A DNA stretch of 25,248 bases from Bacteroidota bacterium. Its GTDB lineage: Bacteria; Bacteroidota; Ignavibacteria; Ignavibacteriales; Ignavibacteriaceae. Under the pieces are notes generated by a model, which was not told the origin of the DNA, made no database searches, and saw nothing but the letters and a program-made list of their open reading frames with translations. The translations under genes and the position numbers were made by a program. This document shows, piece after piece, positions 14,001 through 21,907 of this stretch (its first letter is position 1; each line of letters begins with the position of its first letter). The DNA is taken from the NCBI GenBank assembly GCA_023433685.1, contig JAEYUD010000031.1, forward strand, positions 1 to 25,248. The letters are read 5' to 3'.

Positions 14001-15704
14001 ATGGGCAACTATCTAACACACACCGAGATAACGGAACTTCACCTCGAAGCACTGCCAATCTTTGAAGAGGCGTGGAAAAGAGGGAAAAGAAACGAGAGAT
14101 ACAAGCAGGGGACGCACTGGACACCGGCGGAGGCTGACACTATACGGGAGCAGTACAGACACCCATACTCGATCTCCCTGATGAATCACAAGATAAACAA
14201 TATCATCTCAACCCAGAGGCAGTCGCGCACCTCTATAATTGTTTCCGCGCCCGACGAATACAGCATGCACGCCGAAGTTGCCACCGGTATCCTTCGTGGC
14301 AAGGAACGGACGGAAGACCTGCCGAGGATAGAGAGTGATGTTTTTGAGTCGGGACTGTCAGTCTGTTATGGTGCCACGGAAGTGGTGCCTGTAGCTTCCG
14401 GGGGTGAGATCAGAACCGCGGTAAAGAGGCGCGACTACCTTGATGTCTTCTGGGATGGAAGCGCGAGGGACTATAACCTCACTGACGCGCTGTTCATCGC
14501 GGTGGGTGAGACCTTCCGTCGTGAAAGCGTGGAGAGGAAGTATGGCAAGATCACTTCTTACGGGCACCCCCTTTTTACCCACTCCTTTTACCGGGATGAG
14601 AACGGCTCGTCGCTCCGCGGTGGAAAGGATACGGTGAGGCTTGTCAGCCATTACACCAAAACAACCTGCCGGGATTATCTTCTTCTGTTCAACGATCACA
14701 AAGGAATTGCCGGTCTGAAAAACGGTGTCTACGGTGGAAAGCACACTTCACGCCATGAAGCTGAAAAAGCCTTGCGGGAGTTCACATCCCTCTATCTCGA
14801 GCGTGATCTTGATCCACCAATGAGCGAAGTGATCCCCGTCGAAAGTGAGAGAATAACAAAATATCTGCTGACCGGCGGTGAAATAGTTGACATTATCGAG
14901 CTCCCACTCGCGGTAATTCCGGTGGCTGTTTACAGGCCGTTCCAGTTTGAGAACAGGTTTTGGTCGCTTGCCGATCTTCTGGTAGAGCCGCAGATATTTC
15001 TTGACAGGGTGTTCATGCAGATCGACTACAGCCTTGGCCGCGATGTAAAGAATGTTTATCAGGGGAATGCTTACGCTCTTGCCGAGCACGAGACCCCCGA
15101 GAGCGCGCTGAAAAAAGCGGAAAGGACGGGAGGAATAATCTGGACCCGCACGGGTGAGGAAGTGTTCCGCCCGTTAAAGGTTTCAGGTGTGAATCCGCAA
15201 TATTTCCAGCTCGCGGCAGTAATGCAGGGCTTCATCGAAGACCTCGCCGGAGGGCGGAGTTTCCACGGGTTGGCGGATTACAGCAACGAGTCGGGGAGGG
15301 CAATAATGGCGAAACAGAAACAGGGGATGCTCGCCGCCGGACTCGTGCTCGACAATCTGAGGAGGTGGAAGTGCTCGCTCGGGGAGAAACTTCTCGAGGC
15401 GACACTTCAGTATGAAGGGGAAGAAGCCGTAAAGGCAGCAGCGAGGCAGGCTAAACGGGAGGCCGGGGAAGGGGGCGGTCTCCCAACTGCCGAAGAGCTC
15501 ATCATGATGGATCGCGAAATAGTGGTCACCGAGGCACCCCTCAGCAATGATGAGAAAGCGGAAAAATTGGAACAGCTTGTAACTCTTAACAATATTTATC
15601 CCGGTTCGGTGCCGATCGAGGTGATGCTGAACTACATGAACCTCGACCGCTCGGAGAGGGAGGAAATAATCAATAATCACTATAAAACGGAGGATGGAAA
15701 ATGA
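14001..15704 (+). CDS. Phage portal protein, P22 type
   Basis: A 567-residue protein resembling the P22-like portal, the ring through which DNA enters a phage capsid. Family-like features: an N-terminal stretch ending PYSISLMNHKINNIISTQRQSRTSI at about 55-78 (conserved in P22-type portals just after the first helices), an EVATGILRG helix with FESGLSVCYGATEV after it, and an acidic FWDGSARDYNLTDALFI motif. The central part, with FENRFWSLADLLVEPQIFLDRVFMQIDYSLG, then EDLAGG, SNESGRAIMAKQKQGM, matches the region of long tunnel helices. No terminase, protease or capsid gene is in the window, so this is an orphan portal or a cluster continued elsewhere. Its stop overlaps the next ATG as ATGA at 15701-15704. 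A weak GAGA lies before its own ATG. Confidence 0.75.
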   Translation: MGNYLTHTEITELHLEALPIFEEAWKRGKRNERYKQGTHWTPAEADTIREQYRHPYSISLMNHKINNIISTQRQSRTSIIVSAPDEYSMHAEVATGILRGKERTEDLPRIESDVFESGLSVCYGATEVVPVASGGEIRTAVKRRDYLDVFWDGSARDYNLTDALFIAVGETFRRESVERKYGKITSYGHPLFTHSFYRDENGSSLRGGKDTVRLVSHYTKTTCRDYLLLFNDHKGIAGLKNGVYGGKHTSRHEAEKALREFTSLYLERDLDPPMSEVIPVESERITKYLLTGGEIVDIIELPLAVIPVAVYRPFQFENRFWSLADLLVEPQIFLDRVFMQIDYSLGRDVKNVYQGNAYALAEHETPESALKKAERTGGIIWTRTGEEVFRPLKVSGVNPQYFQLAAVMQGFIEDLAGGRSFHGLADYSNESGRAIMAKQKQGMLAAGLVLDNLRRWKCSLGEKLLEATLQYEGEEAVKAAARQAKREAGEGGGLPTAEELIMMDREIVVTEAPLSNDEKAEKLEQLVTLNNIYPGSVPIEVMLNYMNLDRSEREEIINNHYKTEDGK

Positions 15705-16078
15705 GTAACGAAGCGCAGAGTCACGAAGTCTCAGAGTCACAAAGTCTCGGAGTTTCGGAGTCACGGAGTCTCGAAGTATCGGAGACACAAAGTCTCGGAG
15801 TTTCGGAGTCACGGAGTCTCGAAGTCACGGAGACACAGAATCACGAAGTTTCGGAGTCTCGGGGTGTTGATGGGGTGAACGGTGAAGAATTATTCAACAG
15901 ATTAAAGATGGAGCTGATGGAGGAGATCAGGAAGTATTTTGATCCTGTTGTGAAGAGCGGGGTGGTTAGTTCCGGACCGGAGAATGCGGTTCCACATGTA
16001 GCACCGGCTCCGGAGTTTCCTGAAGAAGATGATCTGATAGTTAAACTTCTTGAAGAAACGGGGTGGAGGAATGGCTGA
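15701..16078 (+). CDS. Repeat-bearing acidic protein of the portal cluster
   Basis: A 125-residue protein of unknown function, not matched to a family by eye. Residues about 6-54 are six 8-residue repeats of the type S-L-E-V-S-E-S-R (SHEVSESQ, SLGVSESR, SLEVSETQ, SLGVSESR, SLEVTETQ, NHEVSESR), encoded by the octanucleotide array at 15721-15864. The rest has a helical, charged segment (ELFNRLKMELMEEIRKYF) that might mediate oligomerisation, a proline-rich stretch (PHVAPAPEFPEEDD) and the end LLEETGWRNG. It has GGAGG 7 bases before the ATG, overlaps the portal gene by 4 bases and the next gene by 8. Its place behind a portal gene suggests a scaffold- or head-assembly role, which is inference. 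Confidence 0.75.
   Translation: MSNEAQSHEVSESQSLGVSESRSLEVSETQSLGVSESRSLEVTETQNHEVSESRGVDGVNGEELFNRLKMELMEEIRKYFDPVVKSGVVSSGPENAVPHVAPAPEFPEEDDLIVKLLEETGWRNG
15721..15864 (+). repeat. Octanucleotide tandem array (18 units) inside a coding region
   Basis: Eighteen consecutive 8-base units vary around TCACGGAG / TCTCGAAG. Since 8 is not a multiple of 3, three units (24 bases) give one 8-residue protein repeat, and the frame stays open through the whole array. The same octamer family occurs in non-coding DNA at 23562-23609. Confidence 0.9.
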
Positions 16079-16673
16079 AGACTTCTATAAAAACCTGATC
16101 AGTGGATTCGCGAGGGGTCTGGGTCTGGGCAGCAGCAATGGCGAGGGATTCCTGAAACGTAAAAATGAACGGGATGACCTGGATGAAATAGCGGGTCTTT
16201 TGGGGGAACTTTCAGCGGGTGGTGCTTCTCAGGGGGAGGCACCACTTCCGCAAAAAGAGGGGATGCTGGCCGCTCTTTCACCGGCCGTGTTCAAGCTTTA
16301 TGAGAAATTCCGCGCTTCGAAGAAGAAGACACCGGGTTATGATGAACCCTATCTTTATTACACTGATGCTGAAGGGAATCGCTCCTGGCTTGATGACGGA
16401 TCGGGCGGGAAAGTTAAAAACAGCTTCTGGAAGCCCAAAGTGGTCGATAAATTCAATGAATATAATCAGGGTAAACCGAGGAGGGTGTACGTTTATGAAG
16501 ACGGCAGCAAGGAGTTCCACGATCTGGAGGAGCCTCCGGTGGTAAAAAACAGCCTCGATCCCGCTGAGTACGATAAAAAACTGATACAGGCATACAAGGA
16601 AGGGAGGCTAAGTCTGAAAGACCTTCAGACCCTCAGGGAAAGAAACAGGAAAAGACTTTTACCACCTGAATAA
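16071..16673 (+). CDS. Unknown protein of the portal cluster
   Basis: A 200-residue protein with no family recognised. It begins AEDFYKNLISGFARGLGLG, has an amphipathic N-terminal part, a charged middle (DDLDEIAGLLGEL), an LSPAVFKLYEKFRASKKK segment, an aromatic, acidic stretch (PYLYYTDAEGNRSWLDDGSG) and a basic end. The start at 16071 overlaps the previous gene's stop by 8 bases, with GGAGG immediately upstream at unusually short spacing. An in-frame TTG at 16050 is an alternative and would add MKKRGGG. Its place behind a portal gene suggests a phage-assembly origin, for example a minor head or neck component, but that rests on position only. Confidence 0.7.
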   Translation: MAEDFYKNLISGFARGLGLGSSNGEGFLKRKNERDDLDEIAGLLGELSAGGASQGEAPLPQKEGMLAALSPAVFKLYEKFRASKKKTPGYDEPYLYYTDAEGNRSWLDDGSGGKVKNSFWKPKVVDKFNEYNQGKPRRVYVYEDGSKEFHDLEEPPVVKNSLDPAEYDKKLIQAYKEGRLSLKDLQTLRERNRKRLLPPE

Positions 16674-16681
16674 TGTCTGTT

Positions 16682-16712
16682 TTTGTGTTAGGGTTATTTA
16701 TGGGTAATTTTG
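16682..16712 (+). promoter_or_regulatory. Promoter of tpiA
   Basis: TTTG (16682-16685), 19 bases, then TAATTTTG (16705-16712): the complete Bacteroidota promoter consensus. The expected start is near 16719, about 28 bases before the ATG. This makes tpiA independent of the upstream phage-derived cluster. Confidence 0.75.
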
Positions 16713-16746
16713 AAGATGAAAATCAAAAAAATACCAGGAACGAAAA

Positions 16747-17505
16747 ATGAGAAATAAAGTAATAGCCGGAAACTGGAAAATGAACAATGACCTGAATGGT
16801 ACCATTGCGCTTATCTCCGGTATTAAATCAGAATTGGCGAACAATCAGATAACCGCTAAACTTATTGTATGCCCTCCCTTCACTTCGCTTGAAACCGCGA
16901 AAGAGCTTCTTAAAGGGAGTGAGATCGGTTTGGGTGCTCAGAACATGTATTATGAAGAAAGTGGCGCTTTCACGGGTGAGATCTCGGCCGGGATGCTTAA
17001 ATCGGTGGGTTGTGAGTATGTTATTCTTGGTCATTCTGAGAGAAGAACCATTTTCGGTGAGAATGATGAATTGATCAATAAAAAGATCAAAAAGGCGCTT
17101 GATTCAGGTTTGAAACCGATCTTCTGCATAGGCGAAACCCTTGAAGAAAGGGAGTCGGGCATTACCTTCGATGTAGTGAAGCGTCAGGTAGTTAACGGTC
17201 TCGCCGGTATTTCTGAAGCGGAAATGGAGACAATAATCATAGCGTATGAGCCCGTTTGGGCTATAGGAACCGGAAAGGTTGCCACCCCCGCTCAGGCACA
17301 GGAAGTTCACGCCTTCATAAGAAGTGAGCTTGTGAAGTTATACGATACGGGAGTAGCGGAAAAGACGATAATCCAGTACGGCGGAAGTGTTAAACCTGAC
17401 AACGCGAAGGAACTTCTTGGGCAGCCTGATATCGATGGCGCTTTGGTCGGAGGCGCGTGCCTTAAAGCAGATTCGTTCGTTGGAATTGCTGTCAACTCGA
17501 AATAA
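16747..17505 (+). CDS. tpiA: Triosephosphate isomerase
   Basis: A 252-residue TIM-barrel enzyme interconverting dihydroxyacetone phosphate and glyceraldehyde 3-phosphate in glycolysis and gluconeogenesis. Active-site residues are Asn9 and Lys11 in AGNWKMN, His96 in ILGHSERR and Glu168 in YEPVWAIGTG. The phosphate-binding loops are AIGTGK and YGGSV, with GGACL near the end. Full length. AGGA lies 7 bases before the ATG. It has its own promoter (16682-16712) and a strong intrinsic terminator at 17520-17551. Confidence 0.98.
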   Translation: MRNKVIAGNWKMNNDLNGTIALISGIKSELANNQITAKLIVCPPFTSLETAKELLKGSEIGLGAQNMYYEESGAFTGEISAGMLKSVGCEYVILGHSERRTIFGENDELINKKIKKALDSGLKPIFCIGETLEERESGITFDVVKRQVVNGLAGISEAEMETIIIAYEPVWAIGTGKVATPAQAQEVHAFIRSELVKLYDTGVAEKTIIQYGGSVKPDNAKELLGQPDIDGALVGGACLKADSFVGIAVNSK

Positions 17506-17519
17506 ACTGTTCCAATATT

Positions 17520-17551
17520 AAAAAAGGCTGTCGTTCTGGCAGCCTTTTTTG
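17520..17551. terminator. Bidirectional intrinsic terminator
   Basis: AAAAAGGCTG (17521-17530) pairs with CAGCCTTTTT (17540-17549) around a 9-base loop. T-runs follow on both strands, so it ends tpiA and also the convergent pilin-like operon. Confidence 0.93.
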
Positions 17552-17567
17552 CTTTTAAATGGTCGTT

Positions 17568-18695
17568 TTACTCAAACCAGTAAAGTATCTGCTGACTCAC
17601 GGAGATACTGTTTGTACTTTTCAGATTCGCGAGATTGGCAGCATTGGAAATAGTAGCGCTCGAATAGTAAATTTCGCCGGATCCGTTACCAATACAGTTT
17701 CCACTTGATGGTGAGCCTGATATCGCAACCACCGCGCCAATTATTTGACAGTGAACGTGAATGATATCATCGGCCAACAAGATACCTTTGAAGGGTCCAC
17801 TATTCAAATTTTTGATGCTTGCGTTAACAGCTGAGTTATGAATAACAAGTATTCCGGAACCGGTGATATTGGCAGAATTCCATTGTCCTCCGCTGGGCAG
17901 TTCCACATACGTTACACCACGTAGCGGGTAGGTAAGGGTCGCCGGATTGGTTGTATATTGGCTGCCACCCGCGCCCGACATTGCAATTGCTTTTAGAGTT
18001 CCCTCCGGGTAGCCATTTGAGGGTCCGCCCATGAGAGTGTCGGGCGAAAGGGGAAATCCCCCGGGGTAAGTCTGCGATGTAGATACAATTGAAGCAGGGG
18101 GCGACTTGGATGGCGAGTAATTTGTACCCAGTGAGTTAGTTCCTCCCACAGTAGAAGCGCCGGACTGTGAAAAAGTGTTTGTTGTCCAGATGCCCAATGT
18201 TCCCCCGGTTGCTACAAAATTTCCTGCTTCATCGTGATTCTGTCCATCCACTTCAAGATTTCCGAGAGTTGTGATAGCCGCATTGGCAGTAATGGCACCT
18301 TTAATAGCGGGGGGCCGGGAGGTGGAGAAGGATGATTTTTTAAAATAGCAAATAGCCGTGTAACTTTTTTCCGCTGAAGACCCGGCTGAAACCCGCGCTA
18401 TCGATTGAACTTTCGTAACATTTTGTCCCGTGAAACTTGTATCCGCGAGTCTTACATTAACCACCCCACCCATCAATGAGAGGTTTGAGAAACCAGCGCG
18501 CCAGCTGGTATCAACGATCATCTTTCTTACGGCCATTTGTGCCCCGGCCTCGGCAATATTCTTCACCTGGGCGGAGTTATAGGTAGAGACAGACGACTGG
18601 GCAAGATTGTCGCCTGCTTTAATAATGTTAAGGTATGTAATGGTTGCGAGACCTATTGCTCCCGCGAGAAGTATAATAAGGGCTTTTCCGGGCAT
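17568..18695 (-). CDS. PilX-like minor-pilin-type protein (second copy)
   Basis: A 375-residue protein with one N-terminal membrane segment (LIILLAGAIGLATITYLNI at about 6-24). A helix follows with NIAEAGAQMAVRKMI, recalling the AAEAG...A pattern of PilX-type minor pilins. A large serine/glycine/threonine-rich domain runs to the end QQILYWFE. It is a tandem paralogue of the upstream gene, with identical length, the same N-terminal MPGKALI and the same final QQILYWFE, and more than half identical in the C-terminal part by eye. There is no prepilin leader: an in-frame TAA lies 3 bases before the ATG. It is last in the operon after a 46-base AT-rich gap without a Shine-Dalgarno. The role in a pilus, pseudopilus or surface structure is inferred. 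Confidence 0.8.
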   Translation of the reverse strand: MPGKALIILLAGAIGLATITYLNIIKAGDNLAQSSVSTYNSAQVKNIAEAGAQMAVRKMIVDTSWRAGFSNLSLMGGVVNVRLADTSFTGQNVTKVQSIARVSAGSSAEKSYTAICYFKKSSFSTSRPPAIKGAITANAAITTLGNLEVDGQNHDEAGNFVATGGTLGIWTTNTFSQSGASTVGGTNSLGTNYSPSKSPPASIVSTSQTYPGGFPLSPDTLMGGPSNGYPEGTLKAIAMSGAGGSQYTTNPATLTYPLRGVTYVELPSGGQWNSANITGSGILVIHNSAVNASIKNLNSGPFKGILLADDIIHVHCQIIGAVVAISGSPSSGNCIGNGSGEIYYSSATISNAANLANLKSTNSISVSQQILYWFE

Positions 18696-18741
18696 GTATT
18701 AGAAAAATTATTAAAAAATATAGATTAACTTAAAGGTTCAG

Positions 18742-19869
18742 TTATTCGAACCAGTAAAGGATCTGTTGATTAACCGAATTAAGATTGGGAGAGATCAGGT
18801 TCGCCAGGTTAGTGGCGGCACTGATCGCCTCACGTGAAAACAAAATGCTGCCGGTACCGTTACCGATGCAGTTTCCGCTTGGTGGATTTGGTGAGAGCCC
18901 TATCACCGCGCCAATAATGGTGTTGTGAATTCTAACTATGTCATCGGCCATAACAATGCCGGTGAACACTCCCGTGTTGATGTTATATATGCCCGCGGTC
19001 AGGGACGTATTGTGTACTATCAGAATTCCGGTACCTGTGATATTCGCCGAGTTCCATGGACTTCCGGAGGGTATTTCCACGTATGTCACACCACGCAACG
19101 GATAAGTCAGGCTACCGGGGTTGGTAACGTATTGGCTACCACCGAGTCCTGACTGCGCGATCGTTTTAAGTGTACCTTCGGGGTAACCGTTTGCCGGACC
19201 ACCCATGATACTGTCGGGAGAACCGGGGTAACCACCGGGATAAACCTGCGAAGTTGATATGACACCGTCATTTCCCGGTTTGGTTGGAGTCCAGTCGGTG
19301 CCGGTACCATCAGTTCCACCTATGGTTGAAGAGCCTTTTTGCTCAAGACCGCCTGTTGTCCAAACACCCTGGCTGCCTGTACCTGAGATCAGAATCCCGG
19401 TCTTTGAGTGATCTCTGCCATCAACCACGAGGTCACCGAGTGTGGTGATATTGCTGTTTGTGGTGATTGAGCCTTTGATCCCCGTGGGAAACATGGTAAC
19501 CGCTACATTTCTTTTATAAATACAGGAAGCCATGTAACTCCGTTCAGATTCGGAGCCCGCGAACACCTTGGCGAAGGCCTCAACTTTCACCACATTTTTC
19601 CCCTCGAAAACGGTATCTGCCAGCCGGAGATTTACATTACCGCCCATCAGTTTCAGATTTGAGTATCCCGCCCGCCATGTGGTGTCAACGATCAATCTTC
19701 TTACCGCCATTTGCACCGCGGCTTCGGCGATGTTTTTTATCTGGTTGGAATTATAAGATGAAACGGATGATTGCGCCATTCTGTCGCCGGCCTGAAAGAT
19801 ATTCAGGAAGGTAACAGTTGAGAGACTGATTATGCCGACAATCAGCAGTATGAGAGCTTTACCGGGCAT
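18742..19869 (-). CDS. PilX-like minor-pilin-type protein (first copy)
   Basis: A 375-residue protein with one N-terminal membrane segment (about 6-24) starting MPGKALILLIVG. It has a following helix with NIAEAAVQMAVRRLIVDTTWRA and a large extracytoplasmic domain with YPEGTLKTIA, YPLRGVTYVEIPSG, GNCIGNGTG and the end QQILYWFE. The start is fixed by TGA-ACC-ATG: the stop of the preceding gene is in the same frame, 3 bases upstream. GAGGTG lies 4 bases before the ATG, inside the end of the upstream gene. No prepilin peptidase site (G then FTLIE-like) is present. Together with the PilV- and PilW-like genes this is the third gene of a minor-pilin-like operon. Confidence 0.8.
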   Translation of the reverse strand: MPGKALILLIVGIISLSTVTFLNIFQAGDRMAQSSVSSYNSNQIKNIAEAAVQMAVRRLIVDTTWRAGYSNLKLMGGNVNLRLADTVFEGKNVVKVEAFAKVFAGSESERSYMASCIYKRNVAVTMFPTGIKGSITTNSNITTLGDLVVDGRDHSKTGILISGTGSQGVWTTGGLEQKGSSTIGGTDGTGTDWTPTKPGNDGVISTSQVYPGGYPGSPDSIMGGPANGYPEGTLKTIAQSGLGGSQYVTNPGSLTYPLRGVTYVEIPSGSPWNSANITGTGILIVHNTSLTAGIYNINTGVFTGIVMADDIVRIHNTIIGAVIGLSPNPPSGNCIGNGTGSILFSREAISAATNLANLISPNLNSVNQQILYWFE

Positions 19870-19872
19870 GGT

Positions 19873-20427
19873 TCACCTCAGATTTCGGGGTTTGAACAAT
19901 TTTTCCCAGTTCGAGTAGGTGTATTTCCCATCGTACTGGAATGAACTCATGATCTGTAATTTGACCTTGAAAGATCTTATTTTCGATCTGAACGTGGTTA
20001 CATTGCCAAGACTGTCATAGTAACTGAACCGCATTGAAGTGACCCCCCAGTTCGAACCCACGGCAGTTTGCGCGTTCAGCACCCGGAACAAAGGTTTATC
20101 ATTCGGGTTGGGGGTACTCGAGAGATCACTGGTTGAGCCGAGATAGTAAGTGACAGAGTCAACGGTACCATTGTTGTCAAAATCCCCTCTCACGGTTATT
20201 CTCTCGGCTTCAGCCCTGCTGATCTTAATCGAGTCGGTAACACGGTACCCAATATTCTTAAAATCGAAGTGCATCATATCCGCGAGGGCAACCATATTTT
20301 GTTGTGTGCTCGTGTTCATATACTGTTGAGTTGCAGTGACCGAGAGGTTGTTATTCACATTCATCAGCATCAAAGTTACAAAAGCAGCGATAACGGTAGC
20401 GCCGATAAGATCAAGTACCGCGTTCAT
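19873..20427 (-). CDS. PilW-like minor-pilin-type protein
   Basis: A 184-residue protein with a membrane segment at about 5-23 (LDLIGATVIAAFVTLMLMN). A helix follows whose pattern TQQNMVALADMMHFDFKNIGY resembles the la..i..D.r.aGy signature of PilW/PilJ-type minor pilins. A beta-rich domain follows with a DFDNNGTVDS acidic loop that could bind calcium. The start at 20427 is 2 bases after the preceding stop; upstream in frame there is a TGA within 24 bases and no other start codon. No prepilin leader is present. It is the second gene of the operon, coupled to its neighbours on both sides. Confidence 0.78.
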   Translation of the reverse strand: MNAVLDLIGATVIAAFVTLMLMNVNNNLSVTATQQYMNTSTQQNMVALADMMHFDFKNIGYRVTDSIKISRAEAERITVRGDFDNNGTVDSVTYYLGSTSDLSSTPNPNDKPLFRVLNAQTAVGSNWGVTSMRFSYYDSLGNVTTFRSKIRSFKVKLQIMSSFQYDGKYTYSNWEKLFKPRNLR

Positions 20428-20429
20428 GG

Positions 20430-20951
20430 CTAAAAAATGCTCACATATTCAAGAACTATACTTCGCTGAAGATATGGGCTCGTGACGGTGACCCTGATCT
20501 TTTTGGCGAAAGTCCGTGTGGTAACGTTTGAATCGGGCCATGTTTCACTGACATAAGTAACAGTTGAACTTACCGTGAAATTCTCAGCCCGGGGTGAACT
20601 GACGATTCTGCGGTAGTTGTTGTAATCGTCGAAATCATCAAAATTACGGAGGCTCGCGAAATTACCTGTGTAAGAGGAGTCGGGGGCAGTGTATGTTTCT
20701 CCGGTCTCCCTTCCCAGTGAACCGCTCGCGGTAAGGTTGTTCACAGACTGTACGGTACCCGTTATTTCTGCCTCGTCGAACTTTTTCATTTTGGCTTCTT
20801 CAATAAGAGACTGCCCAAATCCGATGGCGGATATCTGAAATTCACTTGAGACCGCCACATCAGTCTGATTCAGGATGATGTTATTGGTCGAAAGGACGAA
20901 GAGACCGAAGAGGATCAGACCACCGAGGGTGATCAGGGTATTGGGAGCCAA
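20430..20951 (-). CDS. PilV-like minor-pilin-type protein
   Basis: A 173-residue protein with a membrane segment at about 6-28 (LITLGGLILFGLFVLSTNNII) and a following helix (SAIGFGQSLIEEAKMKKFDEAE) like the region after the hydrophobic helix in PilV-type minor pilins. A beta-rich domain ends SPYLQRSIVLEYVSIF. The start is TTG at 20951 with AGG about 9 bases upstream. A TAA in frame about 18 bases further upstream rules out a longer protein, and there is no nearby ATG. It is the first gene of a four-gene minus-strand operon (20951 to 17568). No prepilin cleavage motif is present. Confidence 0.75.
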   Translation of the reverse strand: MAPNTLITLGGLILFGLFVLSTNNIILNQTDVAVSSEFQISAIGFGQSLIEEAKMKKFDEAEITGTVQSVNNLTASGSLGRETGETYTAPDSSYTGNFASLRNFDDFDDYNNYRRIVSSPRAENFTVSSTVTYVSETWPDSNVTTRTFAKKIRVTVTSPYLQRSIVLEYVSIF

Positions 20952-21053
20952 GGTTGAGTACCTGGATTATGAAAAAATTGATCTTTACCGGATAGAATTT
21001 AAGAAGAAGACGGGACTAAAGCAAGTGATTCGGAGCACTATCATTGCGCCCGG

Positions 21054-21551
21054 TCAAATAAAGAGCTCCATCCTGTGAAGAAAGACCTCTTTGGTGATGT
21101 TTCTGGCGGCTGCCTCAACAAACTGAATATAGAACGATTTGAGTTTGATAGCCGGGATGCCAAAGAGGAAACTGATCCGGGTGATAATTGCCACTTCCTC
21201 AATTGTAACTTTTCCATCCACGAGCATCATTTCGAGGAGGTCGTAGATCAGGGAGAGTTTATCACTTTTTCTTTGTGGCACAATAACATGCAGTGCCTTG
21301 TCAGGTTTGAAGGTGATCTCCGCTATTTCATATTCGGAGAAACCGAGCTGTTTACCTGTTCTTTGGATCAGGTCAGACTCGGTGAAGTGTATCTCACTAT
21401 CACCCGCGGCGAGGTAAGCCAGGATGGCGAGGATGTTTTTCTTTGCTTCAACGTCTTCAGGGATGTGGAGATATCCTGGAGATTTTTCTTCAGAGTTAGA
21501 AGTGCCACCCTTCTTGCGGTCGGGTGAATTCTTGTTGTTCAGTTTATCCAA
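21054..21551 (-). CDS. TerB-like domain protein
   Basis: A 165-residue soluble protein. The first 30 residues are polar and charged. Two similar helical units follow: one with ILAYLAAGDSEIHFTESDLIQRTGKQLGFS, and one with LLEMMLVDGKVTIEEVAIITRISFLFGI. The acidic D-G/D-S-EI/KV pattern, repeated twice, is typical of TerB-like alpha-helical domains, which bind metals in tellurite-resistance proteins. The start is a TTG at 21551, within the end of the YbaN-like gene (13-base overlap). No ATG occurs before residue 100, so a TTG or later non-ATG start is needed. Tellurite resistance itself is not implied. Confidence 0.7.
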   Translation of the reverse strand: MDKLNNKNSPDRKKGGTSNSEEKSPGYLHIPEDVEAKKNILAILAYLAAGDSEIHFTESDLIQRTGKQLGFSEYEIAEITFKPDKALHVIVPQRKSDKLSLIYDLLEMMLVDGKVTIEEVAIITRISFLFGIPAIKLKSFYIQFVEAAARNITKEVFLHRMELFI

Positions 21552-21859
21552 AATGTAAAGACGGCCGAAATTGTTAAAGAAACCACGATCATTCCAACGG
21601 TGATGATCTTCGCGCGAAGTGGCATTTTACCTCCGGCATGGTAATACTCGATGTACTTGCCTACATATCTGTTGTGGAGAATGAGGTTGTGAAATTTTTC
21701 GGAGCTTCTGGCAAACAGAAGTGAAGCAATTATCAGAAAAATAGTACCCGGGAGGAGCGGCACAATAAAACCAATAATGCCGATCACCAGGAAAACCAGT
21801 CCCAGTCCGAAAAAGATGTATCTTTTAAGTTTGTTGTCTTCGATCTTTACTCTACTCAT
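21539..21859 (-). CDS. YbaN-like DUF454 inner-membrane protein
   Basis: A 106-residue protein with hydrophobic segments at about 12-50 (FFGLGLVFLVIGIIGFIVPLLPGTIFLIIASLLFARSS-type core, likely two helices) and at about 85-104. The PLLPGTIF motif, the ARSSEKFHN stretch and the IEYYHAGGKMPLRAK segment are typical of DUF454 proteins of unknown function. AGGA lies 4 bases before the ATG. It overlaps the downstream TerB-like gene. Confidence 0.88.
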   Translation of the reverse strand: MSRVKIEDNKLKRYIFFGLGLVFLVIGIIGFIVPLLPGTIFLIIASLLFARSSEKFHNLILHNRYVGKYIEYYHAGGKMPLRAKIITVGMIVVSLTISAVFTFWIN

Positions 21860-21907
21860 CAGGTCCTTTTTTTAATAAGAAATTTACTGTGGGTAAAAAA
21901 AGTTCCA

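Noticed and set aside
15721..15864. Possible CRISPR array
   Set aside because: Units are 8 bases with no spacers, and no cas genes are present.
14001..16673. Complete prophage with attachment sites
   Set aside because: No integrase, terminase or capsid gene, and no tRNA or flanking direct repeats could be seen.
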